Positions 52,373 to 63,960 of a stretch of DNA of 64,000 nucleotides are shown here, piece after piece (position 1 is the first letter of the stretch; every line of letters begins with the position of its first letter). The stretch comes from Leguminivora glycinivorella (taxonomy: Eukaryota; Arthropoda; Insecta; Lepidoptera; Tortricidae). Below the pieces are notes generated by a model, which ran no database searches, was not told the DNA's origin, and saw nothing but the letters and a program-made list of their open reading frames with translations. The DNA lies in the NCBI RefSeq assembly GCF_023078275.1, contig NC_062971.1, positions 3,472,001-3,536,000 of the forward strand. The letters are read 5' to 3'. The position numbers and the translations under genes are program-made.

Positions 52373-54018
52373 AATGCACCGAAACCAGAGTTGCCCTAGA
52401 TACCGCCAGGGCTCAGCTACAGCGCTGTCTTGGCTATTGCGCACCCAAGTCCTCGTCAAGACAAGTCCGATGACGCAAACAGAGTTTGCCTATGTTACAC
52501 CAAACCCGAGTTCCCCTAGGTACAGCCAGGTTTCAGCATCAGCTCTATCTCGGGTACAGCTCACCCAAATACTCATAAAGACAAGTCCAATGACGAAAAC
52601 AGCGTTTGCCTGTGTTACACTAAACCCGAGTTCCCCTAGGTGCAAACAGAGTTCAGCATCAGCGTCACTTCGGGTACTGCTCACTCGAGTACTCATCAAG
52701 ACAAGTCCGATGACGAAAACAGCGTTTGCCTGTGTTACACTAAACCCGAGTTCCCCTAGGTGCAGCCAGAGTTTAGCAACAGCTGGACTTTGGGTACTGC
52801 TTGCTCGAGTACTCATCAAGACAAGTCCGATGACGAAAACAGCGTTCGCCTGGGTTACACTAAACCCGAGTTCCCCTAGGTGCAGCCAGGGTTCAGCATC
52901 AGCTGGATTTCGGGTTCTGCTCACTCGAGTACTCATCAAGACAAGTCCGATGACGAAAACAGCGTTTGCCTGTGTTACACTAAACCCGAGTTCCCCTAGG
53001 TGCAGCCAGGGTTCAGCATCAGCTGGACTTTGGGTATTGCTCACTTGAGTAGTCATCAAGACAAGTCCGATGACGAAAACAGCGTTTGCCTGTGTTACAC
53101 TAAACCCGAGTTCCCCTAGGTGCAGCCAGGGTTCAGCATCAGCTGGACTTTGGGTATTGCTCACTGGAGTACTCATCAAGATAAGTCCGATGACGAAAAC
53201 AGCGTTTGCCTGTGTTACACTAAACCCAAGTTCCCCTAGGTGCAGCCAGGGTTCAGCATCAACTGGACTTCGGGTACTGCTCACTCGAGTACTCATCAAG
53301 ACAAGTCCGATGACGAAAACAGCGTTTGCCTGTGTTACACTAAACCCGAGTTCCCCTAGATGCAGCCAGGGTTCAGCATCAGCTGGACTTCGGGTACTGC
53401 TCACTCGAGTACTCATCAAGACAAGTCCTATGACGAAAACAGCGTTTGCCTGTGTTACACTAAACCCGAGTTTCCCTAGATGCAGCCAGGGTTCAGCATC
53501 AGCCGGACTTCGGGTACTGCTCACTCGAGTACTCATCAAGACAAGTCCGATGACGAAAACAGCGTTTGCCTGTGTTACACTAAACCCGAGTTTCCCTAGA
53601 TGCAGCCAGGGTTCAACATTAGCTGGACTTCGGGTACTGCTCACTCGAGTACTCATCAAGACAAGTCCGATGACGAAAACAGCGTTTGCCTGTGTTACAC
53701 TAAACCCGAGTTCCCCTAGGTGCAGCCACAGGGTTCAGCATCAGCTGGACTTCGGGTACTGCTCACTCGAGTACTCATCAAGACAAGTCCGATGACGAAA
53801 CCAGCGTTTGCCTGTGTTACACTAAACCCGAGTTCCCCTAGGTACAGCCAGGGTTCAGCATCAGCTGGACTTCGGGTACTGCTCACTCGAGTACTCATCA
53901 AGACAAGTCCGATGACGAAAACAGCGTTTGCCTGTATGACACTAAACCCGAGTTCCCCTAGGTGCAGCCAGGGTTCAGCATCAGCTAGACTTCGGGTACT
54001 CATCAAGACAAGTCCGAT
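52373..54018 (+). repeat. 120-bp tandem array, right arm
   Basis: About 13-14 units in the opposite orientation to the left arm share ACTAAACCCGAGTTCCCCTA, TCGAGTACTCATCAAGACAA and GACGAAAACAGCGTTTGCCT. Units are more uniform than on the left and no clear 360-bp order is seen. The first unit (52373-52500) is diverged and resembles the innermost unit of the left arm. One unit near 53725 has two extra bases (CAGCCACAGGG), which splits the plus-strand frame into two. Confidence 0.92.
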
Positions 54019-54566
54019 AAAAAAAACCGGCCAAGAGCGTGTCGGGCTACGCTCAGTGTAGGGTTCCGAAGTTTTCCATATTTTTCTCAAAAACTACTGA
54101 ACCTATCAAGTTCAAAACAATTTTCCTAGAAAGTCTTTACAAAGTTCTACTTTTGTGATTTTTTTCATATTTTTTAAACTTGTGGTTCAAAAGTTAGAGG
54201 GGGGGGGACGCACTTATTTTTCCTTTAGGAGCGATTATTTCCGAAAATATTAATATTATCAAAAAGCAATCTTAGTAAACCCTTTATTCATTCTTAAATA
54301 CCTATCCAACAATTTATCACACGTTGGGGTTGGAATGAAAAATATTATCAGCCCCCACTTTACATGTAGGGGGGGTACCCTAATAAAACATTTTTTTCCA
54401 TGTTTTATTTTTGCACTCTGTTGGCGTGATTGATATACATATTGGGACCAAATTTCAGCTTTCTAGTGCTAACGGTTACTGAAATTATCCGCGGACGGAC
54501 GGACGGACGGACAGACAAACATGGCGAAACTATAAGGGTTCCTAGTTATTACGGAACCCTAAAAAG
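54019..54566 (+). mobile_element. GGGTTCCG repeat element inserted in the right array
   Basis: Starting with an A-run and CCGGCCAAGAGCGTGTCGGG and ending TTACGGAACCCTAAAAA, it belongs to the family at 825-1040 and 19712-20676. It interrupts a 120-bp unit, whose remainder CAGCGTTTGCCTGTGTTAC follows. A (GGAC)n run lies at 54494-54512. It is non-coding. Confidence 0.75.
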
Positions 54567-54587
54567 CAGCGTTTGCCTGTGTTACAC

Positions 54588-57164
54588 CTGAGCAAAGCAG
54601 GAGCCTATCATAACTATAAGTATTTGGTATTGAAAATTGAACCTTATTTTATCTACAGCAGTTTCCATCAAACAGAAACGCGCAAATATCGCACACAGTG
54701 CCGCCGTAGGTAACGATACTGACGGACTAAACAGAATGCCATTTTTTTTATGTCTGTAGTCGTCATCCCTATTCCGTATAATATACTTCATATTGCAAAA
54801 TGGGACTTAATCGCGTCTCCGTCCTACGTTTTTTTGAGGATAACGCTGACCACATGGTCTCGAAGCGTATACAATTCTCGTTTATTTACTTTTAATTTTA
54901 ATTATAGTATATCTCGAGAATATCGGGATAATGCAAGGAGCTCTGAGATAATGCAAGGAGGATGATGATTATTATCTGGTGAACATCCTTGCAATGGCAT
55001 AATGGGGTCGATGAGATGGCTGAATCAAAAAAAGTCGCCGCGTCGTAAAAGTACCGTCTTATTATACTTATATCATAAAGGAAAACTACGTTTAAACATG
55101 AAACATTTCATAAAATATTTCTTTAATGCGACAATGCAGCGTACGAGCACATTTCGCTCGGAAACGCTCACGTGCCTACTGCATGGGGCCTTTCTTTACT
55201 GAGCTGGCGCGTCAACGCCAGAAGCTTGTTGCCACTTACAAAGATATGAGGTGGCGCAAGTCAAGAGATGATGTGGATACTAGTTTACGATATGCTACTT
55301 TTAAGTACGTTTTTTTACGCACTAGTGCGAGAACTGGCTCATTTCTTGTCAGGCCGAAACTTCGGAGGGCCATCTCTACCTACTGTAAAACGTCGCACGA
55401 TACAATTGGTTTGATCTTAACATTTCGTTGCGATTGCTGAACATTCGCTAGAGTCAGAACCAAACCGCCAAATTTTCTCAACGATAATAAATTCCTTCCT
55501 AAACCTTGACTTTGGCGGAATCATCGACGAGCCATTGGAAATGTAGGGGAGACGGTTTACCGTCTATAGAAAATTTGAATTACCTATGCGTCTTTTTAGT
55601 GACAACATTTGTTTAACCGTCTATTTCCTCTTGTAACTTGAGCCATGTTCATAAGCAGTGAAGTGACCCGCGGAGAACAGCGGAACGCTCTTGGCTGATA
55701 ACGATACTGCCTGCGCCTGCCGCACGCGCCTGAAAAACAAAAAACAACGGCTAGTCTATGACTGTCCAAGATGGCGGACTTTATTATGTTACTCGCTAGT
55801 CGCTGACATGGATCTAATTTTAAAAGTGTCGAGTTTTGTTTTTTGTAGTTTACACAGTGAATATGAAAATCGTCGATGTTAAATGTTTTAAACCCTAAAC
55901 GTACCTAAAATTCTACGAGTACATATTATAAATAGGTACTCTTAGGTAGATTGCAATATTTTCATTAAGTCTCAAGTGGCTTAAGGAGCGTTTTGAGAAT
56001 ATATTTGCTTTACATCTATTTAAATACCTAAAGGTACAGACTTACCGCAAAGAATTAAGAAACTCTTAGGGGAAATAAGTACAACCGCGTACATGAGTGA
56101 AGTGAGTTAGGCGTAAAAGTATTTTCAAATAAGACAAAGAACGCCACTCTCTTACAACCATTGACAAGGACAAGGTAACCACAGAACATGACAAAATCAA
56201 AGCAAAGGTATATGCACAGTAAACGTACATGTACCGTTGCACTGTTAGGGCACGTGCACACTGGCTGCGGCGACCGGAAATGACACGCCACTTCCGCCGG
56301 AAGTAGCTGGAGGACTCGTCAATGTGTTTGCGGCGACGTCCCCTTTACTGCCTTGTGCTGTAGGTAGAGGTAGTGTAGCGACTAGACTACACATTTGTGG
56401 CTCTGGCAGGCTCTACGTTTGTATGGAGAGGCCTTCCACAATCATCTTAAGAATTTTACAACAATGTTTGTTACAATTTTGATACTGTAGATAGTAGAAA
56501 CCTGTTTTTATCTTTGTCTATGTTGAATACACTCTAGAAGGTTGGATGAACGAAACGATGGAAGGTTAATTAGACGTAATAGTTACATGATATTGATAAC
56601 GTTCCGATCTACTTAACTACGGGATAGTTCCGACTGGGGGGCCAATGCAACTGATCCATTTTTTTTCCATGTTTTACAATGTTCGCATTATCAAATTGAG
56701 TGTCCACTGGTTATATATGGCACGCTTGTTCAGTGGATACATGTGGAACTCAACTTAATAGTGTAATAATGGAAAAAATTGAACTGGCATTTTGAATATT
56801 GAGTTTATTTGCCTGCGATAACCTGTCCAATTTGAAGTCGATATTTTTACAGCCCTGTCTATTGGTAAACCTTATGTACCACAAATAAATAGTATCAAAA
56901 TCAAAAGTCGTTTCTTGTGTGGACTACAAACCGAATAAATTCATGTGGATAGGAATTTCATGTGTAACTAGGTGCAATTATGAGGTAGCAATATAAATAT
57001 CATTTGTTTTCCACGAGTTTAATTTCAATGAAACTGGAACATAGCAAGTATTGATTAGAGATTGGAGAAGACTGAGCTGGAAAGCGGACCCTGGCGCTAG
57101 GCCGGGAAAATGCTAAAGAAGAAATTTTGAATTTTTTATCAAAATACCTACTATAATTCGAATC
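54588..57164. other. No gene recognised in 2.6 kb
   Basis: No repeat family or domain was recognised. A 104-codon plus-strand frame at 55126-55440 and a 78-codon minus-strand frame at 56055-56291 have mixed composition and no motif. A 16-base word, GATAATGCAAGGAG with flanks, is repeated at about 54930 and 54947. Confidence 0.4.
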
Positions 57165-57370
57165 CCGGTAAGGGCATTTATATGTGTGATGGGCATAAAC
57201 GTTTGTTCATGAGTCACGGATGTTTTCTATGTATATAAGTATGTATTTATCTATGTATATAAGTAAGTATATCGTCGACTAGCACTCATAGTACAAGATT
57301 TGCTTAGTTTGGGGCTAGGTTGATCTGTGTAAGGTATCCCTCAATATTTATTTATATTTATTTATTAATT
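57165..57370 (+). mobile_element. tRNA-SINE family copy
   Basis: It begins inside the tRNA-like head (ATTCGAATCCCGGTAAGGGC) and contains CATGAGTCACGGATGTTTTC, repeated GTATATAAGTA, and an ATATTTATTTATATTTATTT tail. Same family as 13110-13310. Confidence 0.65.
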
Positions 57371-57619
57371 ACGTCAATATCTCGAGACGTGCTTACCTAA
57401 ACATCATAATGTACACTTACTCATTTCTGAATGTAACATTAAGTAGGTACCTATTGTAAGCCTTGTATGTATTTTAGTTCTGTGATAGGTACAGACCGAA
57501 AGCAAATCCCACCGCCATCCACGTGTAAAATCAGACTAATTCGATGCGCATTGACAACGGGAAAAACAAACACAGAAAATCCATATTGTGTAAATTCTTC
57601 AATTCCCATCCGCGAGCAT
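57371..57619. other. No gene recognised
   Basis: Short unassigned stretch before the tandem repeat. Confidence 0.4.
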
Positions 57620-57913
57620 CAATCACAATTTGCGCCTGAGTGTCGTGTAACCGGCGAATGTTCCATGGGTGGTGATGCCCAAGGTAGGAGATACTAGCGG
57701 GAATAAATGTGGAATAGGTGTTTTCCCGATTTTTCCCGTTGCAAACAGATGACTATAGGGCTAGGGCATAACTTGCGCCATTGTTGTGTAACCGGCGAAT
57801 GTTCCATGGGTGGTGGTGTCCAAGGTAGGAGATACCAGCGGGAACAGGTGTTTTCCCATTTGTACCCACAGGGAATATAATAATAGGGCACAAATTACGA
57901 TAGGCTAACGCCA

Positions 57914-58073
57914 GTCGGCCTAGCCGAAATGGCAATTGTTGACGCTAGACGCCAATTGAAACGCAGTCTTGTCCTTGTATTGTGCACCAATACGGAGGTG
58001 CGATAGAGATAGCTAGATTAGCTAGCTACGAAAACAATATTATCTTCAGCATTTGTGCATTTGGATACGTACC
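57914..58073 (-). repeat. Diverged copy of the TAGCCGAATGGCA MITE (in tandem repeat)
   Basis: GGCCTAGCCGAAATGGCAAT, GCGATAGAGATAGCTAG and TTTGTGCATTTGGATACGTA keep the inverse family order. CTG follows at 58074-58076. Confidence 0.6.
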
Positions 58074-58114
58074 CTGGTGAGCATGGAAAGAGATAAGAGG
58101 AGATATCGGCTTTC

Positions 58115-58440
58115 CAAATAATAAATAAATAAATATAGGACTTCTTACACAGATTGACTGAATCCCACGGTAAGCTCCATGACTCAGGAACAAATATCTG
58201 TGTTCATCAAACAAATAAAATATATATTAACCCGGGATGCTTAGCAGGCAGGATCACTACCGACTACGCCAGACCGGTCGTCTGTTTATAATTAGTCCTC
58301 GCTGAATACGTATATAGAATAGAAACATCTTTGACACAGGAACAAGTCATGTTTATCAAACAAATAATTGTTTCCGGGTTCGAACCCGGGACCGCTTCGC
58401 ACGGCAGGAAATAATACTACGCCATACCGGTCGTCTGTTT
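58115..58440 (-). mobile_element. tRNA-SINE pieces, two partial copies
   Basis: CTCCATGACTCAGGAACAAA and the following 58221-58280 segment, CAGACCGGTCGTCTG, are the inverse of a SINE body and tRNA-like head. A second head is at 58376-58440, with GGGTTCGAACCCGGGACC and CCATACCGGTCGTCTG. The repeated CCGGTCGTCTGTTTATAAT suggests two copies or a duplication. Confidence 0.6.
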
Positions 58441-58830
58441 ATAATGTTCCCGTTTGTTCCCGCCGCGAACAGTTTGCGCAAGTGTCGTGTAACCGGCAAA
58501 TGTTCCATGGTACGGTCAGCTACATAAATATGTATTCAATTTTGAACCTTTTTCCCCAGTAATTAGTTTCGATGTGTATAGATATTTAAAGACGTGACGT
58601 ACGCACTACGCAAGGCAGGAGATAGTAGTTGGAAATCCTGTTTTCCCATTTGTCCCTAGGTCGAGTAACCGCCGAATGTTTCATGAGTATAACGAGAGCA
58701 AGGCGGGGAATAGGAGGTGAAATATGTGTTTCCTAATTATCTGCACCGTGAAAAGATATGAGAATAGGCACAATTTGTACCAGTGTGCCGCTAAATGTTC
58801 AATGTACATAAATATCGTACATTGAACTTT

Positions 58831-59936
58831 GTATTAATGTATGTAGCTAAAATTCGCGCTATAACCTCTACTTTGTACCATACTTAAATACGATCTTTTA
58901 ATTTGTCAACGTCACATTTGTTGAGGATTCTTTCACGGAATATTTTGCCACAGTCGCTGGAATAACAAAAAATCATCCTGCTGGCCAAAATTTTTTAGCT
59001 CTTTTAGTCCATAGCCATACTCGGGCAGTAAAAGGCACAACCTGTTTGAATTGCCAATTTTATTCGGTGATGGACTTCTTTTTATAGATAGTGCAGAGCT
59101 ATTATGTAGTAGCTTAGTAGCGTTGAGAAAAGAAAAATTGCCATATACCTGACAAATTGCATCCAGCATGAAAATGCAAACAGTTGTAGTGAAGTGCATT
59201 GAAATGTACACTTTACTGTTTTTCTTTAAATAGGTAGCAATTAAAATCATTAAGTATTTATAATCTCTTCTAATATCAACTTGTTATACCTAAGCACCTA
59301 AATAGCCTGTCATGATTAAAACGGCTAAGAAGAAGTAACTGCCTGCTGCACATATTTGAAAGAAAGAAAAATATTTTATTTGCAAACACACATCAAACTA
59401 TTCGAAACAAACGATAAAAGAAAAAAACCGATCATGTTTGTGTGTCAGCAAAACGTGCGAGTAATTGGCAATTACCTACCTATCCTGTCTTGCCTACGCC
59501 AGTGTTTTGATTTGCCCGTATGCTGCATTATTTTCACTCCACTAAAGTATTTTTATTCGCCATAGTTTGTGGAAAAGTGCACGTAAATTGTATTTGACAT
59601 ATCGACCGTCCTTTCAGAAGCCTCTGGCGTTAATAATTGATGGCACCGCCAGGTGGCAGGGCTTCGAAGCCAGGTAATTTTAACTTAGAAAAAATTACAA
59701 GCCTCGCTGACGTGTGGGCTATTTACCAGTCGGTATCATTAGGGCAATAATTACTCATTATGTGCATGTTGAAGAGTTTCATGCTTTCAAATTCTTCTAT
59801 TTATGATAATTAATGGTTGAAATGGTTTATTTATAAACTTTGAACAATTTGTTGAAATGACTATTAATTATTAACTATAAGTAAAACTATTATTAATCCA
59901 CTATTGTCGGCTATTTATACGATAGAAGATAATAAC
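58831..59936. other. No gene recognised
   Basis: AT-rich sequence. A minus-strand frame at 58933-59250 and a plus-strand frame at 59356-59565 lack any domain. Confidence 0.4.
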
Positions 59937-59939
59937 TAA

Positions 59940-60076
59940 GTGCGTTTTCACATTATCCGATCCGATATCAGATGTCGGACCGATATCCCATATAATTACG
60001 CCGCCATCTTTGATTTTTTCCTGTGAAATCCTTCCGTCCGACTTCCGATATCGGATCGGATAATGTGAAAACGCAC
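59940..60076. mobile_element. Harbinger-like MITE, copy 5
   Basis: Ends GTGCGTTTTCACATTATCCG and CGGATAATGTGAAAACGCAC are perfect inverses, with TAA before and TTA after. The inner palindromes CCGATATC and GATATCGG are retained. Confidence 0.82.
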
Positions 60077-60079
60077 TTA

Positions 60080-61482
60080 TAATGTGAATTTGTAACCGAC
60101 CCCTTTTACTAGGTATTGATAGTTTTGGGTTTTGGTTTATAAAAATTAAATAGCTTTTGTCTGCCTAGAACTTGAACTGTGTTTAAGAAACACAATTCAT
60201 AATTAAATCTGCGATAACATATGTTCCATAGCATGCGTAATAAAGGGTCTCCTTGCAAGTGAACCTGGAGTTGGAGTGATATACTGGCGAGAGCACATTT
60301 TAATGACAATTCCTTGGATTTATGCTCGTATGGCAAAAACTAAATTGGATTTTGCTAGCTTCAGTGCTTGACATGTTGATAAACAGAATATTACTTACTC
60401 AGTAGGTTGAGTACAAAAATGAGCTGTTTCTATCTGATGATTTAAGTATTGCTACATGTATCTACAGTGCGACAATAGAAATTAAACATGGGCGCCAGTT
60501 TCTTAATAAATGGAAAAAATATAGATCTATTTTATTTAATTTCTACTATACGTATATCATGTCGCATTATTTACAGTAAAATTGAAGTACAAATACTGAA
60601 AAAGCGTCTAATGTTTGTTTCATTGAGTTTCACAACGAGTTTTACTCAGTCCGTACCGCGTGAGACCAATTATATAAGGAGATTTGTATTGCATGTTTAT
60701 ATGTAGGATTCGGAAATTTTATCACTTGGCCCGATACAGCTTGACATTATTCATAATGCCCTCATTAATCACATGGTCCATAACATGTATACATACGTAA
60801 TTAAGTATTTCAATAATATATTTTAATTGTTCCTTTTTATAAAATAAGGGTTTTTTGTTGTAGATTCCGCGACGTCTAGGTCTGGTAACAAAATCGTTTA
60901 ATAACCTGAATAATTTGACATTTATAACTATTTTCCTGTCGATTTACTTATACAATCTCGGAATCCCAGGACGTAAATAATAAAAACAATATTTTTTTAA
61001 CAAGCCTCCATACTGGCTGAGTTGTACCTAAATAGGTACAAAAGCCGGCGAATTTCTGAACCCTAGCTTATATGTGATAAAAATTTAGAGAAACTTTGTT
61101 ACTGAAATTAATAAAATGAATATTAAAATTCAAAACCCGAAATAGCTATCTATCACTATAACAAAGTCAAACAAACAAAGTCCTCTGCCGGGCCTCTTTA
61201 TTTATTCGCGATGAACTCGAAAACCACTTTACGGATTTTCATGCGGTTTCACCAATAAATAACGTCATTCTTGAAGAGGTTTACAATAATAATTAAGGCG
61301 TATAACTCAAAACTAAGCGTCTCGATAGTTATAAGGCTGCCAGAGCTCAACGAGGGTGCGGTATGCTGGTGGCGGAAGGACCTACGGAACAAATTTTTTC
61401 CGTCTATTGTTCTTTGAGTCGTCGGCAACCCAAACCCTCTTTAGAACTTGTACACTTTTTATTGCTTTGTACTTAACACACC
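60080..61482. other. No gene recognised
   Basis: AT-rich DNA with no supported feature. Confidence 0.4.
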
Positions 61483-61620
61483 AAAAAGGAGTGTACAAGA
61501 TTCTAATGGGTTGGCAACGCGCACGTGACACTCGTTGAGTTGCAGGCGTCCATAGGTGACGGTGACCGCTTTCCATCAGGCGGACCGTATATTTGTTTGC
61601 CACCGACGTATTATAAAAAT
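61483..61620 (+). repeat. Non-LTR/SINE 3'-end-like repeat, copy 2
   Basis: AAAAAGGAGTGTACAAGATT, GGTTGGCAACGCGCACGTGA and CATCAGGCGGACCGTATATT match 2688-2836 closely and in the same orientation. Confidence 0.7.
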
Positions 61621-62710
61621 ATAGATAGGTATAGACTTTACACCTACTTATTGGCAACGTTTCAAACCGTGCATACGACAAAACGTAACTTAGAAGCAGG
61701 TTAAACAGTGGAACCGCAACCCTTAAACTAATTAAAACTATCCCATACCCGGCATAAACACAAGTTAGTTATTTCCTAGTTCGCAATATGTGCCATAAAA
61801 TCGCATTTAGTTGAACCGTGTCTATGAAATAGCGAGAAACTAATTCTGTAGTTAAGATGCGCTAGAGGAATAGAGTTTTAGCTTTAGTAGGTTCTCGTGG
61901 GGATAGATGAGGTTTCATATTTTGGTGAGCAAAATGGCTTTTTCGCATACCTACGTATTTGTTGCATACCTACATGTATGCAACGAGAAAAACGAGAGCG
62001 GCTAGGTACGAAAAGTACGAAAAAATATTAAAATAAAATAGAAAGTTACATTATTTGTGCAATATGTTTCGTTAGTGTTTTAGATAAGTGAATAATTGAA
62101 CGACATAGAACCGTTTAATGACGAACTCGAGCCCAATCTTTGCGTTTTTTTTCTATCGAGCCGATTTCATTAAATCGTGTATCGAGTACGGCTATGTTCG
62201 TTGAAAGTGTTAAAATATAATGAATATTTAAATATAACACAAAGTGTAATTTTATTCAAATGGCTGATGGCAAAAATGTACTGCTCGGTAAAGGAATTTG
62301 TTGACAGGAATATAGAGAACCTTACGCTGTAAATATTGTACATATGTATTATAATAGAATAGTTTCATATGTAAGTAATTAAGGGAATTGAATGTAATTT
62401 TAGTTAGTAGGTAGTATATTTTGCATGCTGTCAAAACCGGCTAAAAAGTTGGGACACAAAAATTATGTAACACCTAATGTTAACCCTTTTTAAAATCAAA
62501 TAAAGATTATGATTATGATTACATTTTAATTACTAAATCTAATAGTTTGTTTAAAAAAAACTACGCAAGTAACATTTTGCGCAATGTTGTCAGCCCCTTA
62601 AGGTGTAGTGATAGAATATCGATAGTATTAAGGGTTTAGATTTTTAATGTTCGTTGTATTATTTCTTCCTCTTCTCTATATTTTTTATCACATATTTATG
62701 ACATAGACTA
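61621..62710. other. No gene recognised; possible LINE tail at 62490-62525
   Basis: AT-rich DNA. AATAAAGATTATGATTATGATT near 62500 resembles the simple-repeat tail of a LINE, but no upstream coding sequence is recognisable. Confidence 0.4.
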
Positions 62711-62830
62711 AGTCCCACTTGCACCAACGAAAATGGAGGGTTGACCCGAAGGCTAACCCGCCATTTTACATGGAATTTGACAGATGACAGCCCACTAACC
62801 CTGAGTTGAGTGGTTGGTGCAAGTGGGACT
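62711..62830. mobile_element. 120-bp inverted-repeat element
   Basis: AGTCCCACTTGCACCAAC at 62711-62728 is perfectly inverted at 62813-62830. The interior is short and non-coding. It looks like a MITE; TA-type flanks are possible but not clear. Confidence 0.75.
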
Positions 62831-62967
62831 ATGTATAATTGGTCTCCCGCGGTACGGGCCTAGCCTAATGTGGAGTTCTCGGGAAATTCATATACGTACT
62901 TAACTATAAAATAATGCTTTGCAAAGCAAATCGTTGTCACACCAATTCTGTATGTTTTTATTACAGA

Positions 62968-63025
62968 CTGTCCAGTGATTGATCCTAGTCGCACCTGATG
63001 GAAAGTGACGACAACGATTCAGTGT
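62968..63025. repeat. Interspersed repeat 'TTAGTCGCACCTGATG', fragment
   Basis: TCCTAGTCGCACCTGATGGA with AAGTGACGACAACG matches the start of the copies at 8931 and 21818. Confidence 0.55.
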
Positions 63026-63790
63026 CTATTTTATGTATTGTAAATCTCTAGGTATATATTTTAAAGTAATTGACAATCTGTGAATAAACATATGAATATT
63101 TAAAAACTTTGGAACGTCAGAAATAATTTTAGCTAATAACCCCCTTAAATGTAGACACACTTTTCACGTGTTCTCGCTGTAAAATATACGCGCGCTGAAC
63201 TAATCAACTCTGCAAAAATTCACATTTTAACTTACTATATGAATATGCATATTGTCGCACGAGGACTCAAATATGAAAAATTCTTCTGCTTTCACAAGAA
63301 CAGAATAATGCAATTAAGGCTCCTTTGTTTAGCAGCGTAAATACGCGTACTCGAAATACTTGAATACTTCGTCCTGCCTGCTAAACGGCCCCATCTCAAA
63401 AAATCATATTTGAGATTTTGTTCAGAAATTTCAGAGCCCTTCAAATTACGACCTTAATCGCAAAAAAAATGCCTTATTCAAAGCCTTTTTGGAAGATGCA
63501 TATACACCACACATATTAACAAAAATTGACTTCTTTCCTGCAAATACAGCCACAAATCCAAATATCTCGTTATAATATGATACATAATTACTTTTGGATT
63601 GTGGTCATATTGCAAAAAGTTTTGATAAATGTTTAGAGTCGTGTCGTAAAGTCGTGTCGAGTAAAATGCGACCCATATTACAATTAATTACCTATCCTAT
63701 AGAAATATTTCCTATATGAATGAACTGTCATTATGTAACGCTAGATTGAAGTAAGTAGTATATTTTGAGGAACAAACCAAGCTGAATTTT
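63026..63790. other. No gene recognised
   Basis: AT-rich DNA with no supported feature. Confidence 0.4.
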
Positions 63791-63960
63791 TTTTTGTCTA
63801 TTGCGCTGCGTTCAGTATGTCACAGGTCCGCTTCGTACAGCTGCGTTCGTGACCAACAAAATGGTCCCGACGGAAGACCAGCACTGACCCTCGGGTTAGC
63901 ATTTATGCTGAGTCGGGACCATTTCGTGGTATTTTATATGTTTTAATTTCTTTTCTTTTA
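63791..63960. repeat. Unassigned repeat-like block with 12-bp inverted pair
   Basis: AATGGTCCCGAC at about 63860-63871 and GTCGGGACCATT at about 63913-63924 are inverted around GACCAGCACTGACCCTCGGG. The GC content is above its surroundings. It could be a LINE or SINE fragment. Confidence 0.35.

Larger units (their letters stand above)
50212..54587. mobile_element. Inverted pair of 120-bp tandem arrays (foldback-like)
   Basis: Two arrays of a 120-bp repeat face opposite ways around a spacer of about 0.4 kb. Both outer ends are cut in the same phase of the repeat: GTAACATAGGCAAACGCTG at 50212 on the left, and the inverse CAGCGTTTGCCTGTGTTAC at about 54567-54585 on the right. That shared phase suggests element termini. 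The innermost units of the two arms resemble each other more than they resemble the outer units. A separate repeat of about 0.54 kb has inserted into the last unit of the right arm. No transposase is present. Confidence 0.65.
57620..58830. repeat. Old tandem repeat around GTGTAACCGGCGAATGTTCC, split by insertions
   Basis: The motif GTGTAACCGGCGAATGTTCC recurs at about 57644, 57786, 58487 (with CAAATG), 58660 (GAGTAACCGCCGAATGTTTC) and 58790 (weak). It is linked to AAGGTAGGAGATA and TTTTCCC words. The spacing is about 140-170 bp, except for the gap at 57905-58440. A diverged MITE and SINE pieces fill that gap. Confidence 0.65.

Noticed and set aside
52490..53659. 389-codon minus-strand frame over the right array
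   Set aside because: Both strands are open through the 120-bp repeats. This follows from the repeat length being a multiple of three and is not evidence of coding.
50212..54018. CRISPR-like appearance of regular repeats
   Set aside because: The whole 120-bp unit is repeated, with no unique spacers, and the DNA is eukaryotic.
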